Notes: generated from the sequence alone by a model not told the origin. A DNA stretch of 51,446 nt from Balneolaceae bacterium (GCA_007132385.1 SLOU01000118.1:1-51446); one strand, 5' to 3'; counted from the first letter of the stretch, positions 9,434 to 19,585 are shown. A program made the numbers and translations.

Positions 9434-11479
9434 TCAGATTTCTTTTTCGATTTTTTCTATTTGATCCCGAATACGCGCAGCTTCCTCAAACTCCATATTT
9501 TTAGCAGCTTGCATCATGGAATTACGCAAATATTCGACAAATTTTTCCTTGCTTTCAAATGTAACTTCTTTCATGGCCGGATTGGGCTGATAAATAACAC
9601 CTTCTTCGGCTACTTTTACCACTTCAAGATACTCATTTTGAGAATCATCGCCCTCCAGGTCAAATCCTTTCGTTGAAATCAGGGAAGGATCCACTAGCGG
9701 TTTAAGGGCCTTTTTTACGGTCTGTGGTTCAATACCGTGCTCTTCGTTATACTTCTTTTGCAGCTTCCGGCGGCGATTCGTCTCTCCCACGACCTTTCGG
9801 ATACTGCGGGTCATTTTATCCGCGTATAGGATCGCCTTGCCACCTACGTTCCGGGCTGCCCGTCCGACAATCTGGAATAGCGAAGTCTCGGAACGGAGAA
9901 ACCCTTCCTTGTCAGCATCCAGAATGGCGACCAGAGTCAATTCGGGAATATCGATGCCTTCCCTGAGCAGATTTATCCCGACAAGTACGCTAAAATCGCC
10001 CCGCCTGAACTTATAGAGTACTTCGATTCGCTGAAGGGCGTCCAGTTCACTGTGCATGTAGGCAGCACTTACACCGAGATCTTTCAAATACTCACTCAAT
10101 TCCTCACTTAACCTCTTCGTTAGTGTGATACACAAAACCCGTTCATTATTCCGGACTCGTTTGCGTATTTCGTCGATCAGGTCATCGACCTGATTTTTAA
10201 GTGGCCTGACTTCGATTTCCGGCTCCATCAGCCCGGTCGGCCTTATAATCTGTTCTACGACGACTCCTCCCGATTGTTCCAGTTCATAGTCGCTCGGAGT
10301 AGCGCTGACAAATATACATTGGTTGATCATCCCTTCCCATTCCTCGAATTTCAGAGGCCGGTTATCCATAGCCGAGGGCAGCCGGAACCCGTGTTCCACC
10401 AGCTCGGTTTTGCGTGAGCGGTCACCACCGTACATCGCCCCGATTTGAGGGACGGTCTGATGGCTCTCATCCACCACAAGCAAAAAATCATCCGGAAAAT
10501 AGTCGATCAGGCAATAAGGCCTTTCACCTGGTTTCCGCTGACTGAGGTACCGGGAGTAGTTTTCTATCCCTGAACAGTAACCGATTTCTTGCATCATCTC
10601 GATATCAAAAAGGGTCCGCTGTTCAAGCCGCTTGGCTTCCAGAAATTTTTCTTCATCCCGCAGCACATCCACCCGGTGGTGCATCTCCTCGCGAATCTGT
10701 CCAATCGCCTCATCCAGCCGCCCTTTGGTCGTTACATAGTGAGAAGCCGGATAGATCCGGAACTCGTCCACATCTCCGATTACATTCCCCGTTTCCGGGT
10801 CAAACAGCTCAAGGTGTTCCACCTCGTCAGCCCAAAAACTGATTCTCAACGCTTCGTCCGAATAGGCTGGAAACAGGTCAACAACATCTCCCCGGACACG
10901 GAAGGTTCCCCGGCGAAACTCATAGTCGTCGCGACGGTAATGAAGGTCAACCAGATCGTACAACAACCGGTCTCGGCCATACGCTTTTTCTTTTTGCAGG
11001 TGAATTATGAGCCGTTCATATTCCGATGGTGAACCGATTCCGTAGATACAACTGACCGAAGAGACAATGATCACGTCCCTGCGACCGGACAGCAGGGAAC
11101 TGGTAGCACGAAGGCGAAGCCGCTGAATCTCTTCATTGATCGATAAATCCTTCTCGATGTATTTGTCCTGGGCAGAAAGATAGGCTTCCGGCTGATAGTA
11201 GTCGTAATAGGAGATAAAAAATTCAACCCGGTTTTCAGGGAAAAAATCGCTCAGCTCCCGGTAAAGCTGGGCAGCCAGGGTTTTGTTATGGCTCATCACC
11301 AGTGTTGGCTTCCGGACATTCTCAATCACACCAGCAATTGTCCGCGTCTTTCCCGAACCTGTAATTCCGAGCAGCGTCTGGAATTTGTCCCCGTGCTCAA
11401 TACCTTCTGTTAATTCATGTATTGCCTCGGGTTGATCACCGGCCGGAAGCCAGGGAGAATGTAACTTAAAATTGGACAT
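9434..11479 (-). CDS. uvrB: Excinuclease ABC subunit B
   Basis: 681 aa; LLGITGSGKTRTIAGVIE, YYDYYQPEAYL, LLVVDESHQTVPQIGAMYGGDR, LLREGIDIPE, C-terminal UVR domain. Confidence 0.98.
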   Translation of the reverse strand: MSNFKLHSPWLPAGDQPEAIHELTEGIEHGDKFQTLLGITGSGKTRTIAGVIENVRKPTLVMSHNKTLAAQLYRELSDFFPENRVEFFISYYDYYQPEAYLSAQDKYIEKDLSINEEIQRLRLRATSSLLSGRRDVIIVSSVSCIYGIGSPSEYERLIIHLQKEKAYGRDRLLYDLVDLHYRRDDYEFRRGTFRVRGDVVDLFPAYSDEALRISFWADEVEHLELFDPETGNVIGDVDEFRIYPASHYVTTKGRLDEAIGQIREEMHHRVDVLRDEEKFLEAKRLEQRTLFDIEMMQEIGYCSGIENYSRYLSQRKPGERPYCLIDYFPDDFLLVVDESHQTVPQIGAMYGGDRSRKTELVEHGFRLPSAMDNRPLKFEEWEGMINQCIFVSATPSDYELEQSGGVVVEQIIRPTGLMEPEIEVRPLKNQVDDLIDEIRKRVRNNERVLCITLTKRLSEELSEYLKDLGVSAAYMHSELDALQRIEVLYKFRRGDFSVLVGINLLREGIDIPELTLVAILDADKEGFLRSETSLFQIVGRAARNVGGKAILYADKMTRSIRKVVGETNRRRKLQKKYNEEHGIEPQTVKKALKPLVDPSLISTKGFDLEGDDSQNEYLEVVKVAEEGVIYQPNPAMKEVTFESKEKFVEYLRNSMMQAAKNMEFEEAARIRDQIEKIEKEI

Positions 11480-11606
11480 AAGAAGTAAAATACAGAGAGT
11501 TAGCGTTCATTAAAAAGATTTCCTTGCGAAAACTTTCCGGTATTCTACATTTTTCCCGGTTTTACAATACCTTTGAAGGTTAAAGACATGACAACCAGAT
11601 ATTCAG

Positions 11607-12740
11607 ATGAAAGAAAAAGACCAGCTTAAAGTACAGCGACAACAAATTGACGCTATCGACAGCAAAATCCTGGACCTGCTCAAGGAGCGGAACGAGGTTT
11701 CGCAGGATGTAGTCAAAAAAAAGATCCGGAGCCAGCTACCTATTTTTGTTGCCAGCCGGGAACAGGAAAAAACCGGAAAATTCAGAAAAATGGCCGAAGA
11801 ACGGGACCTGGACCCCGACTGGGCTGAGGATTTTCTCAGAATGATCATGTCATCCTCCAGGGCGAGTCAGTCCAACGCAACCTTCCCGATGGCCACCTCC
11901 GAGCCAAAACATATCCTGTTTGTAGGGGGTGAGGGTGGAATGGGTCGGCTCTACAGGTCGATCGCCGGCCGCACAGGGCACCATACCTACAGCATTGACA
12001 AGGGGAACTGGTATGAACTCGAATCGATCGCCCCAAAATTGGATATGGCTGTTGTAACGGTCCCGATTAATATTACCGAGCAGGTGATCGAACGGCTGGC
12101 CTCCATGTTAAACAAGGAAACGATCCTTGCCGATTTTACAAGCAACAAGGTAAAGCCGCTCAATGCGATGATTCAGAATCATCCGGGGCCGGTTGTAGGC
12201 CTCCATCCCATGCACGGTCCGGATGTGCCGAACCTCTCCAAACAGCTTATGGTCGTTTGTCAGGGCCGCGAACCGGAAAAAACGAAATGGTTTGTAGAAC
12301 AGTGCAAGTTATGGGGCATGAGGATTAAAATCGTGGAGCCGGAAAAACACGACCACGTAATGCACCTGGTACAGGGTCTGCGGCACTATGTAGCCCTCCT
12401 TCACGGCTCCTTCATGAAAGAACATGACCTGAACCCGGGCGATATGCTTGATTATTCCAGCCCTATTTACCGCGCTGAGCTGATGATGACCGGGCGTATA
12501 TTTGCCCAGGATGCCGAATTGTATGCCGACATCGTCTTTGCAGACGAAAAGAGAAGGCTATTGCTCCTCGATTTCTTTCACCATCACCAGGAACTGGCCA
12601 AAATGATCGAAAAGGATGACAAAGCGGGCTTTATCCGTGAATTTGAAAGTGTAACCGATTTTTTCGGCAGTTTTGCCTTCCAGGCCCTCAAAGAAAGCGG
12701 ATACCTGATCAACCGGCTTTCCGACCGGTTTTCAAACTAA
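11607..12740 (+). CDS. tyrA: Bifunctional chorismate mutase/prephenate dehydrogenase (T-protein type)
   Basis: N-terminal AroQ-like helix (RQQIDAIDSKILDLLKERNEVSQDVVKKK), then HILFVGGEGGMGRLY, PVVGLHPMHGPDV, SSPIYRAELMMTGRIFAQDAELYADIV. Confidence 0.93.
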   Translation: MKEKDQLKVQRQQIDAIDSKILDLLKERNEVSQDVVKKKIRSQLPIFVASREQEKTGKFRKMAEERDLDPDWAEDFLRMIMSSSRASQSNATFPMATSEPKHILFVGGEGGMGRLYRSIAGRTGHHTYSIDKGNWYELESIAPKLDMAVVTVPINITEQVIERLASMLNKETILADFTSNKVKPLNAMIQNHPGPVVGLHPMHGPDVPNLSKQLMVVCQGREPEKTKWFVEQCKLWGMRIKIVEPEKHDHVMHLVQGLRHYVALLHGSFMKEHDLNPGDMLDYSSPIYRAELMMTGRIFAQDAELYADIVFADEKRRLLLLDFFHHHQELAKMIEKDDKAGFIREFESVTDFFGSFAFQALKESGYLINRLSDRFSN

Positions 12741-12938
12741 ACGAAATAAATCGTACTCCCGTTACGTAATATAATATTGTAAAGACCTTTTGAACGGTTT
12801 CGGCTTCTCAGCCGGTTAAGTATATTGTTTCAGAATATATCGGGCCGGTTGCACAGTCTGAGCGTGGCACTGTTTTACAATAAAATATTGTAGAGAACTC
12901 ACGTAATAATCTTTGGATAAAATCGATTTAGCCTGCAG

Positions 12939-13544
12939 ATGAAGAATATTGTTACCCTCTGTATCAGCTTACTTTTGTTTCCGCTGCTTATAGCATGCGA
13001 TAACAACCTGTTATCGGGCACCGACCCTGATACCCCCGAAGTAAAAGAACCGATACGTGGTGAAGGAATCGACCTTTCTGAACTCGGTACTACCGAAATT
13101 TTTGAATATGCAGCCCAAGCCAACAGCTTGTTTCTTCCCACAGAGATACCGGCAGTTGTATCGGAAAATCTTGTCCATGAATCGGTCATCGGGTTTACCT
13201 ATCTCGAGTTTAATGATACCGCCTGGAACCTGGATGGGCTTCAGATGAACGATCAGATCTCTCTGGATCTGCCGGATGATATCCGGATCGAAGCCACCGT
13301 TCTGCGTCAACAGGAGACGCTTCCATCGGTAACTGCGGTCACAGCTCAGCTAAATGATCCGCATGAGGGAACGGTCACACTGACCCAAGTCGGCCAGAAA
13401 ACCATTAGCGATATCAAGCTGGAAAGCGAGAATCGGCATTTCCAGGTTCGTTACGATCCCAATGACGGGTCACACTACCTGATGGAGATCGATCCTGCGC
13501 AGTCCGCAACGCTGCCAGGCGCCCAGCCGCTCCGTGTGGAGTGA
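12939..13544 (+). CDS. Hypothetical lipoprotein
   Basis: Signal peptide with lipobox-like LLIACDNN; no recognised domain. Confidence 0.6.
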   Translation: MKNIVTLCISLLLFPLLIACDNNLLSGTDPDTPEVKEPIRGEGIDLSELGTTEIFEYAAQANSLFLPTEIPAVVSENLVHESVIGFTYLEFNDTAWNLDGLQMNDQISLDLPDDIRIEATVLRQQETLPSVTAVTAQLNDPHEGTVTLTQVGQKTISDIKLESENRHFQVRYDPNDGSHYLMEIDPAQSATLPGAQPLRVE

Positions 13545-13564
13545 CAGAAGCTGCCGTGTGAACG

Positions 13565-14404
13565 TTATACAGCTAAATTGGGAAAGTGAAGGCTCAATTC
13601 TTTGATAAACACACCGAGCTTGGGACGCGTCGGTTCAAAATCGACATGAATGCCCTGACTCTCAAGTCCTTTCGTACAAACTGGCCCGACGGACGCTACA
13701 AAGGTTTTATTGAGTGCTTCCCGAAACTTTTCGACAACGTTGTCAGCGGCAGCCATCTCCATAACATGATGGATCTGGGTTTTACTGGTAAAAACCGAAA
13801 TTTCCACTTCTCCGTCCAGCACGGCTCGGAGCCCTTTTTTCAGCGGTTCAGTATCATCCGGCAGAGCCCAGCGGTAAACCGGGACCTGTACGACTTCTGC
13901 CCCTCGTTCCCTGAGTGAATCCATCAGTGGTTCGTTGGTTTCCCCGTACTCCTGGACGGCCACAGTCTTACCGGCAAGATCCCGGGTTTTCGGGTGATTG
14001 TTCATCGCTTCAAGCAGTTCTTCCCAAGTATTGGGTTCCGGGGCATTGACATGATAGCTGACCCCCAGTTCTTTCAATACCGTCACCGGCTTGGGACCGC
14101 GTACAACAATCGTAAGCCCGGTCAACGCCATAAGAATCTTGTCCATTTCATGACGTGTCCGGAGTGTATCGATCATCATTCTGGTACCCACGCCTGTCAT
14201 GCAAACAAGTACATCCACGTCCCCGCCAAATAAAAGATCTCCAAATTCAAAAACCTCCCCGTGCTCTTCCAGCGGGACTTCCTGCATGGAAGGAGCGCTG
14301 ATTACATCGGTTCCGTATTTCTCAAGCATCAAAGCAGCAGAATCAGATAACCGGCTTTCAAAACAGATCGCTTTTGTTCCGGAAAGTGGTTTTTCGGTCT
14401 TCAT
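13565..14404 (-). CDS. Uroporphyrinogen-III synthase family protein (HemD-like)
   Basis: Probable start MKTEKPLSGTKAICFESR at 14404; SVFTSKTQIHHVMEMA and ASVGPVCTKGLESQGIHVDFEPTRPKLG typical of HemD; downstream in the nitrate operon. Confidence 0.85.
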   Translation of the reverse strand: MKTEKPLSGTKAICFESRLSDSAALMLEKYGTDVISAPSMQEVPLEEHGEVFEFGDLLFGGDVDVLVCMTGVGTRMMIDTLRTRHEMDKILMALTGLTIVVRGPKPVTVLKELGVSYHVNAPEPNTWEELLEAMNNHPKTRDLAGKTVAVQEYGETNEPLMDSLRERGAEVVQVPVYRWALPDDTEPLKKGLRAVLDGEVEISVFTSKTQIHHVMEMAAADNVVEKFREALNKTFVASVGPVCTKGLESQGIHVDFEPTRPKLGVFIKELSLHFPNLAV

Positions 14405-14423
14405 ATGCCGTTTGTCTCCTTGT

Positions 14424-15893
14424 TTAATATTCCTCGACAGGAATAAATGACGTTTTGGGTGTTGTACATACTGAACATACGTAATTTCCGGGCAGATTCT
14501 CAAAAAGAGTTCCCTCTTTTATGCCAGCTTGGGGATCTCCGTACTCACTGTCATAGATCGTCATGCAGTTTCTGCACTGGTAGCTCGAATAGACAGGCTT
14601 CTCTTCGTTTTCTACGGCTGTCCGGTGGCTACCGGGTTCAAAGCCGGATTCCAGTTCGTTGAAGTAGGTTTTGCTAAGATCGATCAACAGTGTCGGGAGA
14701 TCGGTTTTCATCACTTTTTCGTCAAAGGTGAGGTATTCCGAGCTGTTCGGATTGAAATTTCGAGCATAAAGAATATTATATAACAGTTCTCCTTCGGGAC
14801 CTTTTTCCCCGAAATCCCTTTCGATGACAACCGATGTGAAAAGGAGCATATCGGGATCGGTTTTCACCGTAAACGTCAGCCCGTGCGTGCTGATGTCCTT
14901 TTGGTCGAGTTCACGTACCAGGTACGTCTTCAGTTCCAGGGCTTCCTCATCCATCACCGGCAAGTGCCAGTTCAGCTCCAGGGACGAGTGGCGCAGGTTG
15001 ATGCCGTACCGGCCCATAAGTTTTTCCCACAAAATGCGATCATCCGAACGGATTCCCTTGATGATGAATGATTTCCAGGGAGTGATGCTGATTTTCCCCA
15101 CCCGGGTCTGCTGGCATAATCGACAGGCTTCACTTAAAAATTCGATACCAAACCGATTATTCCGCCAGTAGAGCCCAAGCCATAGATCGTTGTTCTGCAT
15201 CGTATTCAACCCTTCATAATAGGGAAATAGGGAGGTCGGTTTTGAGGGTTTTTCATCTGATGCAACCGAATGGAGTTTCACTTCAGAGTCCACTTTTTTA
15301 TACAGCTCTCTGTGACTCAGCCCGGGTGATTCCTGCAGGACCTGCTCGATGTGTTTCGCAGCGGCCGCAATATCATTTTCGTGGATCAGGTCGGGCCAGG
15401 GGATCAGGGTGCTACTGTTTTCACTGGAATTCCGGCGTATATACAGATGCCAGTAGTGCTCCTGCCTGGAAGCAACAAAGTTGAAATGGCCCGTAAACAG
15501 GGGGACAAGGCTTTGAATCGGATCGATAATATTCACTTTGAACACAGGCTGATAGTCAAACCGGTCGAGGATGTAGTGGTAGACATCTTCCTTTAACCAC
15601 CAGGTACTGTCGGTTACATTAACCGATACGTAAGAACTCACTATATTTTCCTGTTTGAACGGCTTTTTCAGCCGGCCGGATTCGGTAATGTGATACGCCA
15701 GGCCGGTCTGATCCAGGAGAACGCCTGCTTTTGCGCTTTTTACCGGTTCCACCGGAAAGAGAATATCCTGCCGGGAACCGAACATAATATAGCCGTTGCC
15801 AGCTTCCCGCGACGCTTTCATCACCTGCAGCAGTTCTGCCGGAGAGATCAACCCTCCTTTTACAAATACCCGTATAATCGGAATGTCTTTCAT
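14424..15893 (-). CDS. Nitrite/sulfite-reductase ferredoxin-like half-domain protein with C-terminal rubredoxin domain
   Basis: 489 aa; N-term FVKGGLISPAELLQVMKASREAGNGYIMFGSRQDILFP resembles NiR/SiR half-domains; C-term YQCRNCMTIYDSEYGDPQAGI...LPGNYVCSVC is rubredoxin; no C-x5-C...C-x3-C siroheme/4Fe-4S motif. Confidence 0.75.
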   Translation of the reverse strand: MKDIPIIRVFVKGGLISPAELLQVMKASREAGNGYIMFGSRQDILFPVEPVKSAKAGVLLDQTGLAYHITESGRLKKPFKQENIVSSYVSVNVTDSTWWLKEDVYHYILDRFDYQPVFKVNIIDPIQSLVPLFTGHFNFVASRQEHYWHLYIRRNSSENSSTLIPWPDLIHENDIAAAAKHIEQVLQESPGLSHRELYKKVDSEVKLHSVASDEKPSKPTSLFPYYEGLNTMQNNDLWLGLYWRNNRFGIEFLSEACRLCQQTRVGKISITPWKSFIIKGIRSDDRILWEKLMGRYGINLRHSSLELNWHLPVMDEEALELKTYLVRELDQKDISTHGLTFTVKTDPDMLLFTSVVIERDFGEKGPEGELLYNILYARNFNPNSSEYLTFDEKVMKTDLPTLLIDLSKTYFNELESGFEPGSHRTAVENEEKPVYSSYQCRNCMTIYDSEYGDPQAGIKEGTLFENLPGNYVCSVCTTPKTSFIPVEEY

Positions 15894-16054
15894 CGATTTA
15901 CATCCTTTTTATTGTTTTTATGCGGCTTATTTACCTGGTTTTTTCCTGGCGTGCTGTTTACCTGATTGATTTGCAAACTGTGTATTGGATACTGTCTGCA
16001 GTGTATAATCATTTGCGCAACTCTTTGTCCAGATGAGAATCCCTGTCTAGCGGC

Positions 16055-19000
16055 CTATACCGCCGGAACCAGTTTTTCATCCAGGATCTGTCTGACTTCC
16101 GGCTTGCAACTCCCGCACCCGAGGCCTGCGCCTGATTTTTTGCACAGTTCCCTGAAATCGTCGCATCCGGTTTCGATTAACTTTTCGATATTCCCCCTGC
16201 CTACGTGATTACAGGAGCAGACCGTTTTACCCAACACCGGCTCACGGGCCTGTCCCGACCGTAACAGTGTCTTCCTCATATTGGAGAGTTCCATTTTTGA
16301 CTCGATCAAGTCTTTGAATTCGGCAAATTCGTTTTTATCCCCCATCAGGATCGCTCCAACCAGCCGGTCGTCTTTGATGATGCACTTTTTGTAATACCGT
16401 TCCGATTTGTCGATAAACAGGATCTCTTCATACCCTTCTTCCCCGCTGGGTACTACGGGCATGCCGATCGAACAGAGATCCAGATCGGAGAACTTCAGGA
16501 TATTCATACTGACTGAACCCTCATACATCGCCAGGGAATCACCCGTAAGGTTTCTGGCAATGATATCAGCCTGTTGTTCGGCCGCTGCCGTAATCCCGTT
16601 CAGTTTGCCCCGGTGTTCGGCGATCTCACCCATTGCGAAGATCGAAGGATCGGATGTTTGCAGGCTATCGTCTACAAGCACACCCCGGCCGCACTCCACC
16701 TTTGCTTCCTTCAGAATTTCTACATTCGGCCGTGTTCCGATCGCGTATACCACCGCATCGCAATTGAGTTTTTTTCCACTCTTGAGGATTGCACCGATTC
16801 CCTTATCCCGCTCATAGCCGGGGTGTCCTTCGGTTTGGAGCTGCTTTACCTGGTCGTTGATATGAACGCTGATTCCCTTCTCCCCGACAAACTCCATGAG
16901 CAGCTCGGCCGACAAGGCGTCGAGCTGACGTTCCATCAGGCGGGATGCAAGCTGGACGATCGTGATATCCAGATCAATTTCGTTGAGCGCTGCGGCCAAC
17001 TCCAGTCCCAGCAGGCCTCCTCCGATAATCAGCACGTGGGCGTCCCTGCCGAGGTGCGATTTAAGCGCATCGGCATCGGCGCGGGTTCGCATGGTAAAAA
17101 CACCCGGCTCACCGATCGGTTCCCCGGGTGGAACAAAAGCCCGGCTTCCGGTTCCCACAATCAGCTTGTCGTAGGTGTGAACCTCTCCCGTGTCGTCGAC
17201 AACGATTTTATTCTTCCGGTCGATCTGTTTAATCGCTGTCGAAGCATGAAGCCGGATATTCAGTTTTTCTATCTCATTTTCCTTGAATTTGAGCAGGGAT
17301 TCCCAGCTTAAATGTTCATTGACATATTCTGGCAGCAACACACGGTTATAAAAGGGATGCGGTTCTTTTGAAAAGACATGGAGTTCATCTTCCCGGTTCT
17401 GTTCCCGGTAGCTGTTCACAAACCGGTAGGCCGACGCGCCGGCACCGACTACAACAATTTTTTCCCGTTTCTTGAACACTTTTTCGACCTGTACGGCACT
17501 ATACTTGAAATCGGGTTCTTTCGAGATTGGGTCGACCAGGTTCAGGGTCAGGTTATTGGCCCGGGCCACCGGTTTACCATTCACTTTACTCCAGTGCATC
17601 GGCAGAAAAACAAGCCCCCTGCGCACTCTGTCGGTGATGCGTGCGTGGACTTTTACCTCGCCCCGATTGTTCAGGATACGGACGGTTTGACCCTCTTCGA
17701 TCCCTCTTCGGGCCGCATCCTCCGGATGGATCTCCAGGAACGGTTTGGAAATATGCTGTTTGAGCCGGTTGACCTTCCCTGTCTTGGTCATCGTATGCCA
17801 CTGGTCGCGGATCCGACCGGTCGTAAGTACCAACGGAAATTCATCTGAGGTCTTCTCCGAGGTGTTTTCCGGCATATCGAGTGGAAAAAGTCTTGCCCTG
17901 CCGTTCTCCGTATAAAACCGGTGATTGGTAAACAGGCGCCGTGTTCCGTTGCTGTGGATGTTATTCAACGGCCACTGAACCGTATTTTTCTCCTGCAGAA
18001 TCTCATAACGCAACCCGGAAATATTGATATTTGTTCCGGCGGTCATCCGGCTGTACTCTTCAAAAATCTCTCCGGTATTTTTGAAATCAAAGCCACGGTA
18101 TCCCATCGCTTTGGCAAAACGGATCAGGATTTCGGCATCCGGCAAGGCTTCCCCCGGTGGTTCAATCACTTTTTCCAGGTGGCTGATCCGCCGTTCGGAA
18201 TTGGTCATTGTCCCCTCTTTTTCCATATGTCCGGCAGCCGGCAGCACCATATCCGCAAACTGCACTGTATCCGACTTTTCAGAGATATCCTGGACAACGA
18301 CGAATTTTGCTTTTTCCAGGGCCTGTTCTGCCTTGTTGACATCCGGGAGGCTGACCATCGGATTTGTGGCGATAATCCAGACCGCTTTCAGTTTACCTTC
18401 ATCCAGTGCATCAAACATTTCGGTTGCCGTATACCCCGGTTGTTCCCGGATTTCGGGTACTCCCCAGAAATCAGCGACTTCCTGCCGATGCTGCGGATTA
18501 GCCAGGTCGCGGTGAGCGGCCAGCAGCGATGCCATTCCGCCGACTTCCCGCCCGCCCATGGCGTTCGGCTGACCCGTAAGCGAGAAGGGGCCGGAGCCCG
18601 GTTTGCCGATCTGTCCCGTGATCAGGTTGAGACTGATCAGCGAAAAATTCTTTTTCACCCCGATCACACTTTGATTCAGACCCATCGCCCACATGGTGAT
18701 AAACCCGTCGGCATCCCCGATCCAGGCAGCGGCCTGGCGAATCTGGCCGGCTTCCAACCCGCAAATAGCAGCCGCCTCATCGACATTCAGGCTGAAAACG
18801 GATTCCCTGTAATCCTCAAATCCGTCGACATGGTTTTGGATAAATTCCGCGTCCGCATCTCCGTTTTCAATCAGGATCCTTGCCATCGCATTGCACAGAT
18901 AGATATCGGTGCCCGGATTGAGTGGAAGGTGCAAGTCTGCCTGAGCGCAGGTCTCGGTTTTACGAGGGTCAGCAACAATAATTTTGACATCCGGGTTTTC

Positions 19001-19585
19001 CTCCTTGTGCTTCTCAATTCGCCTGAAGAGGATCGGATGGCACCAGGCCGGATTGGCGCCGGAAATAAAAAAACAATCCGCCTTTTCGATGTCATCATAA
19101 CAGATCGGAACAGCATCCTCACCCAGCATTTTTGTATAAGCTGCCACAGCCGAGCTCATACATAACCGGCTGTTGGTATCGATATTATTGGTTCCGATAT
19201 ACCCTTTGACCAACTTGTTGGCCAGATAATACTCTTCGGTCAGGCACTGGCCGGAGACGTAAAATCCGACACTGTCGGGCCCGTGCTTTTCAATGATCGA
19301 TGCGAAAACTGCCGCAGTTCTCTTCATGGCGGTATCCCAGTCAACCCGCTGAATGGGATGCGCTTTGCTCCACCTCATTTCCGGATATAACAACCGGTCG
19401 CTCTGGTCCTGTACCGTATAATTCAGGTTCATTCCCTTTGAGCAAAGCATCCCTTTATTCACCGGGTGGTCCGGGTCTCCCTCTACACGGATATTTCCTT
19501 TATGGTCTTTTTTGACGAGTATACCACAGCCAACCCCGCAATAGGAGCAGGTCGTCTTGTGGCACCCGGCTTGATTCGCAGACAT
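16055..19585 (-). CDS. Assimilatory nitrate reductase (molybdopterin) fused to NirB-like FAD/NAD(P) oxidoreductase and BFD-like [2Fe-2S] domain
   Basis: 1176 aa; CSYCGVGCGILV...GMLCSKG 4Fe-4S motif, GTNNIDTNSRLCMSSAV; then KIVVVGAGASAYRFVNSY, VLIIGGGLLGLELAAAL; C-term VCSCNHVGRGNIEKLIETGCDDFRELCKKSGAGLGCGSCKPEV. Confidence 0.93.
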   Translation of the reverse strand: MSANQAGCHKTTCSYCGVGCGILVKKDHKGNIRVEGDPDHPVNKGMLCSKGMNLNYTVQDQSDRLLYPEMRWSKAHPIQRVDWDTAMKRTAAVFASIIEKHGPDSVGFYVSGQCLTEEYYLANKLVKGYIGTNNIDTNSRLCMSSAVAAYTKMLGEDAVPICYDDIEKADCFFISGANPAWCHPILFRRIEKHKEENPDVKIIVADPRKTETCAQADLHLPLNPGTDIYLCNAMARILIENGDADAEFIQNHVDGFEDYRESVFSLNVDEAAAICGLEAGQIRQAAAWIGDADGFITMWAMGLNQSVIGVKKNFSLISLNLITGQIGKPGSGPFSLTGQPNAMGGREVGGMASLLAAHRDLANPQHRQEVADFWGVPEIREQPGYTATEMFDALDEGKLKAVWIIATNPMVSLPDVNKAEQALEKAKFVVVQDISEKSDTVQFADMVLPAAGHMEKEGTMTNSERRISHLEKVIEPPGEALPDAEILIRFAKAMGYRGFDFKNTGEIFEEYSRMTAGTNINISGLRYEILQEKNTVQWPLNNIHSNGTRRLFTNHRFYTENGRARLFPLDMPENTSEKTSDEFPLVLTTGRIRDQWHTMTKTGKVNRLKQHISKPFLEIHPEDAARRGIEEGQTVRILNNRGEVKVHARITDRVRRGLVFLPMHWSKVNGKPVARANNLTLNLVDPISKEPDFKYSAVQVEKVFKKREKIVVVGAGASAYRFVNSYREQNREDELHVFSKEPHPFYNRVLLPEYVNEHLSWESLLKFKENEIEKLNIRLHASTAIKQIDRKNKIVVDDTGEVHTYDKLIVGTGSRAFVPPGEPIGEPGVFTMRTRADADALKSHLGRDAHVLIIGGGLLGLELAAALNEIDLDITIVQLASRLMERQLDALSAELLMEFVGEKGISVHINDQVKQLQTEGHPGYERDKGIGAILKSGKKLNCDAVVYAIGTRPNVEILKEAKVECGRGVLVDDSLQTSDPSIFAMGEIAEHRGKLNGITAAAEQQADIIARNLTGDSLAMYEGSVSMNILKFSDLDLCSIGMPVVPSGEEGYEEILFIDKSERYYKKCIIKDDRLVGAILMGDKNEFAEFKDLIESKMELSNMRKTLLRSGQAREPVLGKTVCSCNHVGRGNIEKLIETGCDDFRELCKKSGAGLGCGSCKPEVRQILDEKLVPAV

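Noticed and set aside
17921-19165. 414-aa plus-strand ORF antisense to the nitrate reductase gene
   Set aside because: Lies entirely inside a strongly supported minus-strand CDS; translation has no recognisable domain and shadows its codon pattern.
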